In this document: positions 1 to 12,309 of the stretch, piece by piece
Layout: each line of letters starts with the position of its first letter
How positions within the stretch are numbered: the first letter of the stretch is position 1
Source: Sipunculus nudus
Taxonomy: Eukaryota > Annelida > Sipuncula > Golfingiida > Sipunculidae
Direction of reading: 5' to 3'
Assembly (NCBI GenBank): GCA_026874595.1
Contig: CM049306.1
Span: 58,226,019 to 58,290,018, forward strand
Length of the DNA stretch: 64,000 nt
Program-made: the position numbers and the translations under genes
The notes under the pieces: model-generated
The model's database searches: none
What the model saw: only the letters and a program-made list of their open reading frames with translations
What the model was told of the DNA's origin: nothing

Positions 1-1140
1 AATTTGGTTTGAATTAGGAATGGATTTACCGAGCCCAGTGAGACTTAATTAATTACAGCGTAAGAGAGCGAGAAACAAGCTTGGATCATAATTCAGGAGT
101 CAGTAAAGTTGGCTGGGTTGTTTCGCCCCACAACCAAAGTAAACCCAGGGTACCCATAAGGAGGTAGAGACCAGCCTCCTCCCGACCGCTAGGACTTCAC
201 ATGGAAAGCTTCAAGGGTTATGGCGATATCGAAGTCCGGAATAACCTATTTATTCAGTTGATGGTTCTCGAGGAACGCATTATAGAAGTGTATCGCCCTC
301 TCCATTTTTACTGAAAGTCTTATATGACAGGGTACTATTAATTCGTTTTGGCTGTGACGTTTAGAAGTGGACGCCCTCAAACTTGTAGCGCTCCACTCCT
401 GGTTTAATGGTGATTGGTTAGCTTCAGTGTTAGTCCCTTTAGAGTTGTAACAGTCAGAAGAAAAAAGTGCTGAGAGCACAATAGAGAGAGATAGAGACTA
501 CTGAACTCTAGCCTCAATATTTCGGCTTCTTCTAGCCGGGCGATACATCACATCTGAACGGGAGGGAATTTCCATGCAAATGTATGTGGCAAACCATCTT
601 GCAAATCAATCTCTGCATGCGGAATACATTTTTCTCCGTGTACACCAATGACGTTTACAGTGGATATGTACTTTTAGTAATTCTCAATATTCATGCGCAT
701 GAGTAGCCTTAAACGAAAGTCCCTCTATAGAAGCCATGTTGAGGTAAAAATCAGCTGACGTGACCATGAGTTCGAGTTATGCATACCTATAACTTTAGTT
801 ATTAATTAAGCATGTGAATCGATTTTACAAAGTATATAGAAATTTCTAGTACAAAAGGAAAGTCAAATCGCCTTTACATAGCAGGTTGAATATAATTTTC
901 TTTTACAGCCATTTTTAGCGATCAATATTTAGGAAATATTAAAAAACTCTAGTCCTTATTGAGTGATACCTTATGGAGTACTCGAGTCTAAAAATAACTA
1001 ATTTTTATTTAAAAAAATACAAGAGTTAATGAGTGTCTCAACGCAGCAAAAGAGATATCGAAATCGAAATTTGATGGTCCACCTATCCACTTTTTGACCA
1101 GAAGCCAATAGTAGTAAATTAAGTATTATATACATATATA
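1..1140. other. AT-rich spacer, nothing recognised
   Basis: I see no exon, RNA gene or repeat here that I can support. The only open frame of note (246-479, minus) is 77 codons with no recognisable motif. The first 250 bases are somewhat richer in G+C than the rest. Confidence 0.5.
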
Positions 1141-1144
1141 GATC

Positions 1145-1198
1145 CATGGACGTAGCCAGGATTAAGATACAGTGTCGATAAGCAAATGGTGCCCCCGA

Positions 1199-1200
<2 letters not shown>
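1145..1200 (+). mobile_element. Fragment of CAGGGGCGTAGCC-type element end
   Basis: The block reads CATGGACGTAGCCAGGATT and later GGTGCCCCC, then runs straight into a (TA)n tract. The same order (GGACGTAGCCAGG, then GGTGCC) recurs at 30351 and, more intact, at 45291. I read it as a degraded terminus of one miniature transposon family. No opposite end is visible. Confidence 0.4.

Positions 1201-1270
<70 letters not shown>
1200..1270. repeat. (TA)n microsatellite
   Basis: About 71 bases of alternating T and A with one C interruption. It abuts the element fragment on its left. Frames through it translate to Tyr-Ile runs and are not genes. Confidence 0.97.
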
Positions 1271-1273
<3 letters not shown>

Positions 1274-1274
1274 G

Positions 1275-2170
1275 ATTGAAATTTAGGAAATGGAAAATTA
1301 TGTAGAACTAAAGGTTAGAAGATTATCATTTCTGTCCCTTCTTTTAAACTAGAGGTGACCATAGCATAATGGAAAACTAAGAGTGGGTGAAAAATGGCAA
1401 TCATCGCAAAAAATACAAATCATCTGAAAGGAATGCATTTACAGGTTCAAATAGTTAATTTGCCATGTCATAAACTGACAGGACGTCACGAGATCTCTTT
1501 CTGTCTTTTAATGCTGCCAATGAAAAAAAAATCAACAATAAAACCTGATGTTATCAGGACCCGATTGTACATTTTCTGAAAAAAAAACTGTAATTTTCAG
1601 TGTAACAGATATTTCAACGTCTGAAATTAGACATTAAAAAAATTTATCACCAATATTTCGTACAATATATGGAAGGGGTGCTTTGCGCCTTTTCTGTACC
1701 GAGGTTCAGTAATATCTTAAACAATAAGTTGTTTTCTTTTATCTTCTTATCATTAACGTGACTACTGTACTGCAATGTGGCCATTAATGATGTTCACGGA
1801 AACAAAAGACTGACAGTGACATGTACAGACGGCCTCGTTTGACACTGCAGCATCCGGCTTGGCGGGCTAAAACAGATACCTTATGGAGAAATGGCGTGCT
1901 TGAGGAGGTCTTAGCTAGCGATAAATCAGCCAGGCACGGGCACGCGCGCTAAACAACGTAAACAGGGGTGTTTTAATAATTTATAACGTCTGGTTTGAAA
2001 ACTTTTTGTGATGGAGAATTTTAGAGAATATTTGTTCTGTAACAATGGAGAACATTGACGTTTTATGACTTATTACATTACATTCTTTTGTCAAAGCAGA
2101 ATAATACTGAAGAAAACATTACCATTCCTCATATATGAAATTCCTCATATATATAATTTTTATTCATTTA
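1275..2170. other. Spacer without recognised gene
   Basis: AT-rich DNA. A slightly GC-richer patch lies at about 1790-1960. Short frames only, none with a family motif. Confidence 0.5.
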
Positions 2171-2174
2171 ATCG

Positions 2175-2236
<62 letters not shown>
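2175..2236. repeat. (TA)n microsatellite
   Basis: Alternating TA with a single G interruption near its left end. It sits directly against a CAGTGGCGAG element-like end on its right. Confidence 0.97.
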
Positions 2237-2238
<2 letters not shown>

Positions 2239-2239
2239 T

Positions 2240-2283
2240 CAGTGGCGAGTTGAGTATGGGAGCGTTTTTTTTTTGGTGCAGGG
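2240..2283 (+). mobile_element. Element-end-like fragment next to (TA)n
   Basis: Starts CAGTGGCGAG and continues to a T-run followed by GGTGCAGGG. This resembles the CAGGGGCGTAGCC...GGGGTGCC pattern seen at 30351 and 45291, but it is more diverged. The assignment rests on short matches. Confidence 0.3.
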
Positions 2284-2289
2284 TCACAT

Positions 2290-3838
2290 ACATATTGTTG
2301 CCAAAATATAACGATGCAAAAATAATTTGGTCAAGGATCATAAACGGAACGGTTGTGATATCTCTAAACAGATGTTTGATTTCTCTAGACAAAGGTTAGT
2401 TAAGATTCGCCAAGAACCAGCTGTAATAACTCAAATCAAAGCTTTCATGTCTCTAATCAAATGTTTGGCTAGACTACACAGGCGTTAAGAAAGCATGGTT
2501 TCAAATCTCTGATCGAAATTTGGTCTAAGGATCACACAGGGCAATTTTGATATGTTAAATAAAGGTTTCTTGTCTGTCTGTTGTCATTGGTAAACACAAG
2601 TAAAATTGCAGGGTACCAAATTAGCGCTATGGGCCCGACGTGCAGAATCTGACTTTGAAGGGTAAGGGTTTGTGGGCTCAAAACCCCTGGCTTCTAAATA
2701 CATAAACGGCGTAGATAGCAATGTAGTGAAGAGGGCAATGTGGTCCGTTAAATATGCTGGATCAGAAATGTTTCAAAGAAAATCACATAAGCATGGATCC
2801 AAAACTTGTTTCAAATGCATATTAGACCTCATGAAGTATATATCATTTTACACCTGGTACAGAGGTCTTTCTTATGTTATTTATGAAACTAACATTGGTT
2901 TTCATATGAAATTTTAATTAATGAAATAGTACACGATTTAAAGCAACCGGTAACTGCAAACCACTTTTAGTGGTTAATATATAATACATGACAATATCCC
3001 GAAACAATTTTTTGTTTGTTTATCCTCCGTCATGTTTTTCTAACTTAAACAGAATTTTTTAATTTTCATTCAAATTAGATTGCTGATACAAACATGATAT
3101 ATACTTCATGGACCTAATTTTATTTTTTTTATGACTTTTGCATTGAGGTTTTTTGAAGGGGACTTACAGTTTTTGCTGCGTTAATTGTCAGTTAGCTGGC
3201 TGGTTTGAGATTTGATTTCCATGCAGGCATCGCCTGATGTTTGATAACCTTCTTTTCTGTAAAGAGTGAGCATTCCACCAGTAAGAAAATCTGAAATATT
3301 GATTCAATTATAGTTTGAATATAATCTTAAACGAAAAAGGCACATGGCAAAGGTTAACAAAGAATACGGACATGGGATATTGTAATGTAGCTTAATGTTG
3401 GCCGACTAAAAGTAGCTTCTTATTACTAGTTGATTATAATAGTATACTTTTAAAATTCTTATATAAAAAAAAATTCGACGAAAATCAATGTGAATTTCAT
3501 AAATCCATATATCAATAGCAACAGTTATCGTATCTGGTGACAATGAGAATTCTTCCTTACACCCTCATTTATAGCAGTAACATGTTGTACCATCTCATAG
3601 ATCAAGTTTAAATAAAGTTTTCTTTTTTCATTAAAGTCAACGTGCCACCACATGAAAAATATGATATACCAGCATTGTGGATTGTATTCAGGTATTCAAA
3701 ACATACATTCCGAAACAATCAAAACTAAGAAAACACGAGCAAACATCAAGAATGCATGCGTCGTTGACCTATTTTCCGCATGGGCGGTGTAGTTGATTGA
3801 ATATCAATAGACATGGTAGAGAGTTCTGGCAGAAAGAT
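2290..3838. other. AT-rich spacer with a weak dispersed-repeat match
   Basis: No gene recognised. The stretch at about 2685-2775 (TTCTAAATACA, then GGGCAATGT, GT.CGTT) resembles 22235-22310 in the same orientation, with many differences. This suggests an old dispersed repeat of unknown class. Confidence 0.35.
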
Positions 3839-3839
3839 T

Positions 3840-4170
3840 AGGTAAACAGGAACATGGGTGACAGCTCTCCGTCGGTAATGATCGGCACACACCTAGCCGT
3901 CTCGGGGCTGCTTCCAGCTCCCGTGTTCCCCCGCTCACTGGAGGAGGCGGACATGAACAAATTTAGACTGAGAAGGTTTGGTCGATGCACAACAGCTCCG
4001 TTCGTGCTCGCACAAAGCAGCGTACCCGAGGATGCGATCCCCAGAGGACAAAGGGAAAGACACAGTCGGCTGGACGATAAAAAAATGCATCTTACTTTAA
4101 ATGATGGTATAACTAGCAATCCCCGCGCTGGGATCAGTTTCAATCAATGCTGCGTGTCTGTTTTATAGAC
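3840..4170. other. GC-richer island, frames open on both strands
   Basis: A block clearly richer in G+C than its surroundings. Overlapping frames are open on both strands (3854-4168 plus, ATG near 3854; 3838-4143 minus), each about 100 codons. I recognise no domain in either. Overlapping frames on opposite strands do not tell which, if either, is coding. It could be an exon, a promoter-proximal island or a conserved noncoding element. Confidence 0.25.
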
Positions 4171-4414
4171 ATCTAACCGGGAATCTCAAAACGAGGCCGG
4201 TTTATCCTCTCAGTCAACACTTTTCGTGCTGAAAGCTTACATCTCGGGATATCCCATACGATTCTTGCCATTTGCTGTACATTGCGCCGTCAATAATGTA
4301 CATTAAATTCGGCCTTGCCGGGAAACCCTTCCTTTATAGTGCGGTGAACGCTGTAGAGGCCCACTGTAAGTTAAACATGTAATGTAAGCAGAGAATTTAG
4401 GTTTAGAATACCGC

Positions 4415-5010
4415 GAAACCACTTTAACCATGGTAGCGATGTTGTCATAGAAAGATAAATAGAGTGCCTTGCCGGTATTCATGAATAATATATATTTAAT
4501 GCATATTTTGATGTTCTCGCGATAACATATATATTGAATGCATATTTTGATTTTCTCGCAATAATGAAGTAGAACAGCTAATCGAAGGAGTGAGTATACC
4601 TGGCCGTTCATCCAGCAAAGTACGTTTTAAAAATGAATTCCTAAAGTGAAACCACTTTAACCATGGTAGCGATTGTGTCATAGAAGGATAAATAGAGTGC
4701 CTTGCCGGTATACATGAATAATATATATTTAATGCATATTTTAATGTTCTCGCGATAATGAAGTAGAACACAAAATCGAAGGTGAGTATGCCTGGCCGTT
4801 CATCCAGCAAAGTATCTTTTAATATATATTCTTAAAGGGAAACTTATTTAACCATGGTAGCGATTTTGGCATAGAAGAATATATAATGCCTTGCCGGTAT
4901 CCATGAATTGTATATACGTTTACTAAATGAATTAATTAGAACACCTAATAAAAGGTGTGAGTATACCTGGTCGTTCATCCAGTAAAGAATGTTTTAATTA
5001 TGTATTCTTA
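4415..5010 (+). repeat. Three-copy tandem repeat, ~190-230 bp unit
   Basis: Copies begin near 4415, 4648 and 4839. Each opens with GAAAC..ATTTAACCATGGTAGCGAT or a close variant, passes through TGCCTTGCCGGTAT and an ATATATTTAATGCAT segment, and closes with TGGCCGTTCATCCAGCAAAG or a variant. The first copy is longer because an internal ~42-bp piece (AATGCATATTTTGAT, then TTCTCGC) is duplicated. Copy 3 is the most diverged. Frames at 4303-4810 on the minus strand follow the duplication and are not independent genes. Confidence 0.85.
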
Positions 5011-5014
5011 TTAT

Positions 5015-8000
5015 GGAATTGCAACATATAATTATATTGATTTTTTTTGGATTTGTGAACAGCTATATCAAATTAAGTATCGACAAAAAGGTATGAATAA
5101 ACGCTTCGTCAATCCGGTTGGCAATGTTTTATACGAATATTGAAATTGATTTGGTGGCATCGTTTTCATAAACAGAAGGTTGTAAAATTGTTTTTTTTTA
5201 CAAAGTGACGTTTTGTATATTATTAGTGAAAAATAAACTACCAACATTTAAATTTAAATATTTATAATCCATTAATTTTTTTTTAATATCTTGCATCACT
5301 CCGAGTACAGCAACCCCATTATGCTGGAATAAGAAAGCGATTACCAGTTCTATAGATCTGTCTACATATACTTTCTTTCAGAATACAATTTATAATTTGT
5401 TTTGTTGTCAGAAAATATTTCAAGGCATTCTGCCGACTCCCCATTTTTTTTTTTTTGGTCTTAAAAGAGAATTGGTAGAGAGTGACTCCGTGCATCTTCA
5501 GGTCTAGATAGGAAAGACAGCGATAGCATGGTAGTATGATTAAATCCGATTTGCTATAGTCCTGACAGAAACCTGCTCGCGCAATACATGAAGCAGCAAA
5601 AGCAGGTTCATTGATCATCTTCAGCGGATGAAAATACTGCATGGGAAATCACTATTACACAATGTCACATGGCAAATAATTTTTCCCTCTGGTGACGTTA
5701 CAAATTTTAATTTCAATAACACATTCAAAAATAAATTTAATTAACACATTCAAAAAGTCGAGAAGGTTACGGAGACGATAAGTAATTCATTATATCGAAT
5801 AAAAAATAAATAAAGTTAGTTCAACCTACGAATAGTTCATAGGAAAAACAAGTGTTATTAGTGCACATAAAGCTGAATAATAGAATTAAATAATGGAGGT
5901 TATTATGGGAATCAGATTTTTGTAAACAGATATCAAATTAATCTGATCCTTTATCGTGTCAGCTGGCCTTATATTTTATCTATTTGCGTTTAATACTTGC
6001 GGTGAAACTAATTCCCAAAAAGTTAATTACTTAGAAATTATAAAAACAAAAATCCAGGGAGTTTTCTTTGTATAATAGATCCGTTAAGACCAAGTGAATT
6101 ACAATTGTTTCCTTTATAAATATTGTGTTTAATTCACCAAAAGACATTGATAAAACGCGTAATGAATCATCGTCTGCAGTTTAATGCTTGAAATATTGTG
6201 AACTTACTGTATAAAAGTAGTAATGTTTGTTTAATCAAAGTTGAAGCAATTAGTTATTTTATCAAGATGGCAAGTTTACTTTAAGTTAGAACCAATTAGA
6301 GATCTAAACAATTTTTCAGAGCTAATTGTAAACTTACATGTTTCCCTTTCAAATCAAATAAATTATTGGGAAATTTTCAAAAAAAATGTCTTTGCTTTTC
6401 TCATGTGCTTTTTTTACACGAATCAGTGTTTAATTTAGGCTACAAAACGAGGGTGGGGAGGGGGGATATCTGTGCGGTTCTCTCGCTTACACCATGTTTA
6501 GTTATTGCCCAACATTTCGTTTACAAGATGAACGTAGAGGAAAGTATTCTAGTATGATATTCTTAATTCTTTCTGTAACACCCCTGCCGCAAGTTACTGT
6601 ATTTTGCTCTGGATATGTGTTCTTGGTGACATTTTTTTAAAAGGGTCCGCCAAATAGGGGTGTCTAATTCATTATTCAGCATTTTAATCGTTTGGGATTA
6701 ATATTAGAACAACCTAAAAGGTGAAATGGTTGTGGGCTAAGATACGTTACCAAGCAGCGTCTTACGCCTCTTTGAAACTTCAGTGTTTGTGCGGGCAATT
6801 ATGGGTTTTTAATGCAGACCACTTGCGTTTGACCTGAGTAGAACAAGCCACAAAGACATTACACAGACAATCACGCTACAGCAATGTATACCACAATTCT
6901 TAATCAGCAGATTGGGTTGGTCGCCATGGCGACACGCTGTGAGAGGCTGGCGTGACCGTGGTGATACCATGAAAGCCTGTTGAAGGCAGTGGCGCAGACT
7001 TGTCGAGCAGAAAACTCCTGACAAGAATTACTCAACACCTGTCTCTTAACGCCTAAAAGTGGAGAACATGTATCAAGCAATTTACGCGTGTTAATGGATT
7101 TTCTATATAGATTATTAGCATGACATTTATGTGAAGCGGGAAATTTCATGTAGCTTTGCTCAAAGTAAAACAAAAGTAATTGGTAGTTAATGTGTACGCT
7201 GGAAACAAATCATTTCTCTCAGTGTACAGAAAATACAATTAGCCCCGAAGGAAGGTTAACAAGAAAAGGTTGACATAATAAACCCTTTAGAAAAAGTTAG
7301 CATATATAGACTGTATTAAGTCTTATTTAATGCAATGGATACAGGGAATAATCCTCGTTGCAAATTAACGTTATTGAACTTTAATGGTACTGCGGTTGTT
7401 ACTTAAGCTTATTATGATTGTGTTATTATAACACAGTGATGACATTACCGATATACTTAGGCGGATATCCAGAAATATTTATTGAGGCTTAGTCCATCTG
7501 ATCAGGGTCTTTAGGTTGTTCAAAAAAAAAAGAGCTTAAACACATGTGATTTAAGGATGTTTCAGTGTTGTTGAGTTGCGTCTTTGATAGGGACTACCAC
7601 AAAACATTAGACTTTTGCCATCTGTTGCTTCTTTTAAAGGAAAGAGAAAAAAAACAGTTCCTTTTCAGTTCCGCTCTGAGAAATAAATATATATTATTAA
7701 GACTCTTTAAGTGATAACTTAAAAATTCGTTTCATTATTTTTTATTCTGACTTACACTTTTTGTACTCTTAATAACCAACTATCAATAAATCAGAGATGT
7801 GTAAATACAGTGAATTATTTCCATAGTAGATTAATGTTGAAAATGTAGGTATGTAGCTTTGAAAGGGACTTAATTAGGCATATATGGTGAAAACGCTTGG
7901 ATGTTTTTTAAACAGTTTTATATGATAACTTTTATTTGATTTCCATGAAATCTTTTTTTTTTTAGAATTCATTTAATCTGATTTCCAACTTTAGAATCAT

Positions 8001-8510
8001 AATATCTAATTGTCTAATTCAAATGATGATAAGGGTAGCTGCATTTAGTACACTGTGTTTGCTTTCCTGTATACTACAGAAAATGCTCTTGTTCTAAACA
8101 CCACATGGTTGACATCATATATGCATAAAGGGTGGGAATTTTTTTTTTAACGGCTAAATATAGCGGATTTAGAACATCTTTAGGTGTTACCGATACGACT
8201 TGTCAACCTGCAGAGCCCAGCGTGTCACGTGACTGAAATCGATGCTTGGTGCAGTGAAAGAATGCAGCTGAACATTTGCTGGTTTACCGGGAGGAGATGA
8301 ACGTAATTGAATTGAGTTGTGGAGCTAGAATTACTGGCATGACAAGACATGGTAAGCTTGGCTCCTGCAGCCAGGAATGTCAACGTGGAGCAAGACTAAG
8401 ATATGTTTTCAATCCCTCTCCCGTAGCTTTGTTTCTCTATTTACTCAAAAGGAAAAAAAAAAACCACACACACACAAAACAAAGCCTTGGGATGTTTTTA
8501 TGTCGAATCA
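5015..8510. other. Long AT-rich spacer
   Basis: About 3.5 kb with no recognised exon, RNA gene or repeat array. The only motif I would single out is the 14-bp X-box-like palindrome at 6920. A GTCACGTGAC palindrome (E-box core) lies at 8224-8233. Confidence 0.5.
6920..6933. promoter_or_regulatory. X-box-like palindrome
   Basis: GTCGCCATGGCGAC is a perfect 14-bp palindrome, one mismatch from the RFX X-box form GTNRCC-NN-RGYAAC. Function is inferred from the motif only. Confidence 0.3.
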
Positions 8511-8515
8511 GTATT

Positions 8516-8613
8516 GATTCAACTAATACGTATTTGTATAAATCTAAATGTACTCTGCGATCTGTCTTGATATGTCTGTAGTGTATTATATGTATCACTG
8601 TTAAACCCCTGTG

Positions 8614-8663
<50 letters not shown>

Positions 8664-8755
8664 AATGCGTATTTGTATAAATCCAAATGTACTCTGCGAT
8701 CTGTCTTTTTTATATGTGTGTAGTGTATTATATGTATCACTGTTTAACCCCTGTG

Positions 8756-8795
<40 letters not shown>
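8516..8795 (+). repeat. Tandem duplication carrying (TA)n at each end
   Basis: Two copies of about 140 bp (8516-8656 and 8657-8795). Each runs from ATTCAA.TAAT.CGTATTTG through ACTCTGCGATCTGTCTT and ATTATATGTATCACTGTT to a (TA)n tract (8615-8657 and 8756-8794). They differ at a few positions, so the duplication is not brand new. The two TA tracts are probably duplicates of one ancestral tract. Confidence 0.9.
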
Positions 8796-8797
<2 letters not shown>

Positions 8798-8799
8798 GA

Positions 8800-9300
8800 A
8801 TGGATAAAACATTATGTAATTCAATAGAATCTGTCACTGTCTTGGTTTTTTTTGGGAGAACTGTGCTTCCGACAAACAAAATACTTGTGGAAAGTTTATT
8901 CAATATAAAATATATCCACAATTCTGTAACTGATGAAAAATTCTAAAGAAACCCGATACCGATATGGCTCAAGCGATCGAGTTAAATGACGCAAGCGGCA
9001 CAACCTATTTTTTTAATATGGCGGCTTTATTGTGACATAAGATGGGTTCTACAATATATTCGATTTAATGTAATGGTTTAAAAATAAGTTCAAAGAACCA
9101 TCCTTCTCATAAATTTTCTTCAATTTGAAAGCTTATGGTTTCTTGGAAACAAAGTCAACAGGGAACGGAATGCACCTGGTGACAATTACCGATTTCAGAT
9201 ATTTCTGCCGCTTATCAGCTTGGTAGGAAAAGGCCACAACGAACCAATATGTCGCGGAGCAGAACCACTTCATGGAAGACAACTGAACACAGCCTGCGAG
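8800..9300. other. Spacer upstream of the 9.3-kb open frame
   Basis: AT-rich up to about 9150, then rising G+C. I see no TATA box that I would trust. Confidence 0.4.
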
Positions 9301-9333
9301 TGAGGCCCACTGCAGCGCCGCGTCTTGCTAAAC

Positions 9334-9780
9334 ATGGTGGCACTTAAACCAGCAGCAGATCTCCCTATGGTTAGGGCGCAGCTAGGGCGAGGTAAGCCCA
9401 CCATTTATGGAACTGGAAGGAAAACTAAAGGAGACGCTGTAATCACCTACCTGCAAATTAAAGCAGACAACGACTCGGACAAGGAAAGCCATCCCGTTAT
9501 GCTGTTGGCTTATTCCTGCAGCGGGTTTTACACAACCAAGGAAAAGCAGACGTGTTTCTTTGTACCGGGAGGCGCTGGAATCAAGACTGGTGGCGGGGTG
9601 TCCATACAACAACAATGTGTCTTCCAAAGCAAGATTCCCTTCGCTCTGTCTGTTGCTGACGCACGTTACCATGACAACCTTAACCGCGCCACTGTGCTTT
9701 GTATAACAGACAATTTGGAGACGAAAGCAGACGGTGGCACGGCGGCAGCCACCGTAAATGAACGCCCGTGGAACCCATGA
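9334..9780 (+). CDS. Unrecognised 148-codon open frame
   Basis: This is the most plausible non-repetitive open frame in the window, and I do not recognise it. The frame is open from 9304 (after a TGA at 9301) to the TGA at 9778. The first ATG is at 9334 in a good context, with A at -3 and G at +4. The predicted protein starts MVALKPAADLP. It has a short hydrophobic stretch (VMLLAYSCSGF) in its middle and a glycine-rich part (PGGAGIKTGGG), and shows no signal peptide or known catalytic motif. An AATAAA lies at about 9888, roughly 110 bases past the stop. Against it, the opposite strand is also open for 141 codons (9382-9807), the local base composition is GC-rich, which lengthens chance frames, and an X-box-like palindrome lies inside at 9665. 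It could be a single-exon gene, a terminal exon, or chance. Confidence 0.25.
   Translation: MVALKPAADLPMVRAQLGRGKPTIYGTGRKTKGDAVITYLQIKADNDSDKESHPVMLLAYSCSGFYTTKEKQTCFFVPGGAGIKTGGGVSIQQQCVFQSKIPFALSVADARYHDNLNRATVLCITDNLETKADGGTAAATVNERPWNP
9665..9678. promoter_or_regulatory. X-box-like motif
   Basis: GTTACCATGACAAC, one mismatch from GTNRCC-NN-RGYAAC. It lies inside the 9334-9780 open frame. Confidence 0.2.
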
Positions 9781-10503
9781 TCTCCCTTCTGTGATCATTA
9801 ATGTCATACAGCTTAATTAAACAACGAATCTTTCAATTATGCCATAAGAAGCAGTTATTATTATTATTATTTATCGAAAAGCATAAAAATAAATTATAAT
9901 AATACGACCATATTGAAGTGAGCCTATCTGTTATCTTCGATGGGACAGGCTCCCTTTTTTCACTTAGCATATAAATTTCCATGATTCAAATAATCATATA
10001 ATTATATATCATCGTAGTTGCAATGGGACAGATTCCGTATTCGAACATTTACACAGGAATGAATCATAGGAACAGTGTATAATGACAGAATTAATATGAC
10101 AAAAAATCAGTATTGAATAGTTATTTTAAAGGAAGAATAAAAACAAAATGTTTAAACCAATAAGATATTTTAAAATCTTATACCTCTGTTATAAAGGTAT
10201 ACTCTTGTACCGCTTATGTCACTTGCGTTAGCAAGTATTATATTTATTAAGTTCTATATTACCAACTTGTTCCCTTGAAACATGATGCTTAAAAATCGCA
10301 TGTAAAATGAGTGTAAAATAGGAAAATGTTTAAAATTCCTTTTATTTCATTCAACTCAAGTAAATTCATTTAGTAATATACCCTGTAATATAATTCAGTA
10401 TTTAATGAAATAGGTTGCTGCTGCAGGCTCAAACATATTGCACAATTAACCTGCTAGATGTCATGGCAACTCCGGTTTTACATATCACCACGTGGGATAT
10501 AAC

Positions 10504-10523
10504 GTGTGTGTTTAAACACACAC
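10504..10523. repeat. 20-bp perfect palindrome
   Basis: GTGTGTGTTTAAACACACAC is a perfect inverted repeat made of (GT)n meeting (AC)n across TTTAAA. An X-box-like GATGTCATGGCAAC lies about 35 bases upstream (10457-10470). Confidence 0.95.
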
Positions 10524-11018
10524 TATTTACATCTTTATTTAACACGTTGATGACAGATTTTAACAAGTCAGTTCATAACTACATGGACGAATTATGGCGG
10601 TTTCCATCTGGTAACTGACTGTTTGAAAACATGACGTTTTGCTAAATGTTGAGCTATTTTCAATTTATCCGTTTAGATATGGATATTTGGCATTGGCATG
10701 GCTTTAACACTATCATTGCTGAGTTTTCATTTACGTGTTATATACCGGTGTGCCTTGTATATTTTAGGCTTTATTTGTTTCAAAATTTTAATATATGAAT
10801 TATATAAGCCGTCTGACAACGCCCGGAATAATATGTATACTTAGAAGTTGCCAGTACAAACTATAAGCTCCTTGCCCGACTTCTATTCTACATAATCTTG
10901 GTTGAATTAGAACGTAATCATTGTATTGATGTATACATATGTATCTGTATACATATGTATAAATCTGCTGCAAATAATCATTTGAAAATATTTTTGAGTT
11001 TCTCAGTCATTTTGGAGG

Positions 11019-11115
11019 TTGTTAATATATGGCATATCATAGTTGTTAAAGTATAGCATATTAAAGTTTTTTGACATATGACATATTGAAGGTTATTTAA
11101 CACGTCATATTGGAA
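11019..11115 (+). repeat. Degenerate ~25-bp tandem repeat, four copies
   Basis: Four successive units follow the pattern GTTnTTnA.ATATGnCATATnAnA. The second half of each is palindrome-like (CATATG/GACATAT). The units are diverged. Confidence 0.7.
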
Positions 11116-12060
11116 TTAGTAGATTAATGACAAAAAATATGCTCTTAAATACAGCAACGTTTCTCAGACTTGGTTTTACAGTATTTTTATCACCGTTTGT
11201 ATTGGGATATATATTATCAAAACTTCAAGCGTAAAATATAACAATATTAATAAACGATAAACAATCATCGGTACTTTTGTTCAGGGAATCGCAATGCTGT
11301 CAATATATAGTCAATATACTCGTATTTCGATGTGTACATTAATATTTATTTTGTCCGATCAGACCCATCAATACACTAACCAGTACTGGTCCGGAATGTT
11401 TACTCATTATCAGTTAAACACTAAAGATTAAGATGCAGCAACAATCTGTCAAGATCAGTCTAATGTATGACATTTATAACATCTATAACATTTATTAATA
11501 AAATATTCACAATAAATTTATTTGTTTTTAATTTTATATATTTTTGTGATCTTATGGTTTAAATCATATTAATTTATAATATTGAATTCGTTTGTCCTTG
11601 AAAACTATCTTGCACAGAATGGCTAACAATGCTACTAATCACAATACTTGCAATGCCGGTCAATTGTTGGGCCAAGGTAACAAAGAATATAGACAGTGAT
11701 TTTAGTTGAATGTAATTAATTAAATGAGTTCATGTTTGTCATTTGTAAACGAATTATTTTCATTTTCAAGTGACTGCAGTTATATCTGATTACTGTCCAA
11801 AATATTTTTGTAATTTCAATCACTTTCAATAACTTCTCAGTTACATGCCTATTTAATGAACCTTATCTATTAGTTGTTGTAACATGGAGCCATTTTTAAG
11901 TTAAAATTATGCACACAAGAGCTAAATCCAAAATTGTGTTTCCAGGAAAGCGAACAGATCATACAATGCCTAATTAGCTGTCTTTCCTCTGTTTCCATTT
12001 GGCTTCTATATAGCTTTGCCTAAGTTGCATTTAAACTCTTTCTTATTAATATTGGTATTT

Positions 12061-12300
12061 ATTGCCACCGCCAGGATGGTAAGTACTTGTGTGTTTGTGT
12101 ATCTATGTTTGTTCTCAGCATAATCCACGCTATCATGAAAAGGATCGCATGAAATTATCGGAGCATTTCGAAATGGGTCAATGAGGAATCGATTAGATTC
12201 TGGTGTGGATCCGGCTCAAGATCCGGGAACATCATAGTCACTTATGCCGAATATGCCCCGAATAAGTGAATGACGGAGGCTTGCATTCATTATAATACAG
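12061..12300 (+). repeat. Dispersed repeat, copy A
   Basis: The block runs GCCACCGCCAGGATGG, then a T/G-rich TGTGTGTTTGTGT section, then TCGCATGAAATTATCGG, GCATTTCGAAATGGGTCAATGA, and GTGGATCCGGCTCAAGATCC. A second, more diverged copy with the same order of landmarks is at 57430. The order (T/G-rich lead, then ATGAAATT, GGNCAATGA.GAATC, GATCCGG) matches a dispersed repeat I have seen in genomes of distantly related animals. The GTAAGT at 12078 is probably part of the repeat rather than a splice donor. Confidence 0.5.
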
Positions 12301-12309
12301 ATTTCTAGT

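Larger units (their letters stand above)
9800..12055. other. AT-rich spacer with small repeats
   Basis: No gene recognised. It holds a short (ATT)n run near 9857-9873, a perfect palindrome at 10504, a doubled TATACATATGTAT near 10930-10961, and a four-copy ~25-bp repeat at 11019. Confidence 0.5.

Noticed and set aside
998-1240. Frames made of Tyr-Ile runs over (TA)n tracts here and at 2065-2399, 8519-8921, 26358, 30318-30662, 42456, 44651-44941, 48291, 51325 and 53006
   Set aside because: They are translations of microsatellites. The non-repetitive ends show no family motif.
12078-12085. Strong splice donor GTAAGTAC after CAGGATG
   Set aside because: It lies within the dispersed repeat whose other landmarks match copy B, and the preceding frame has no coding character.
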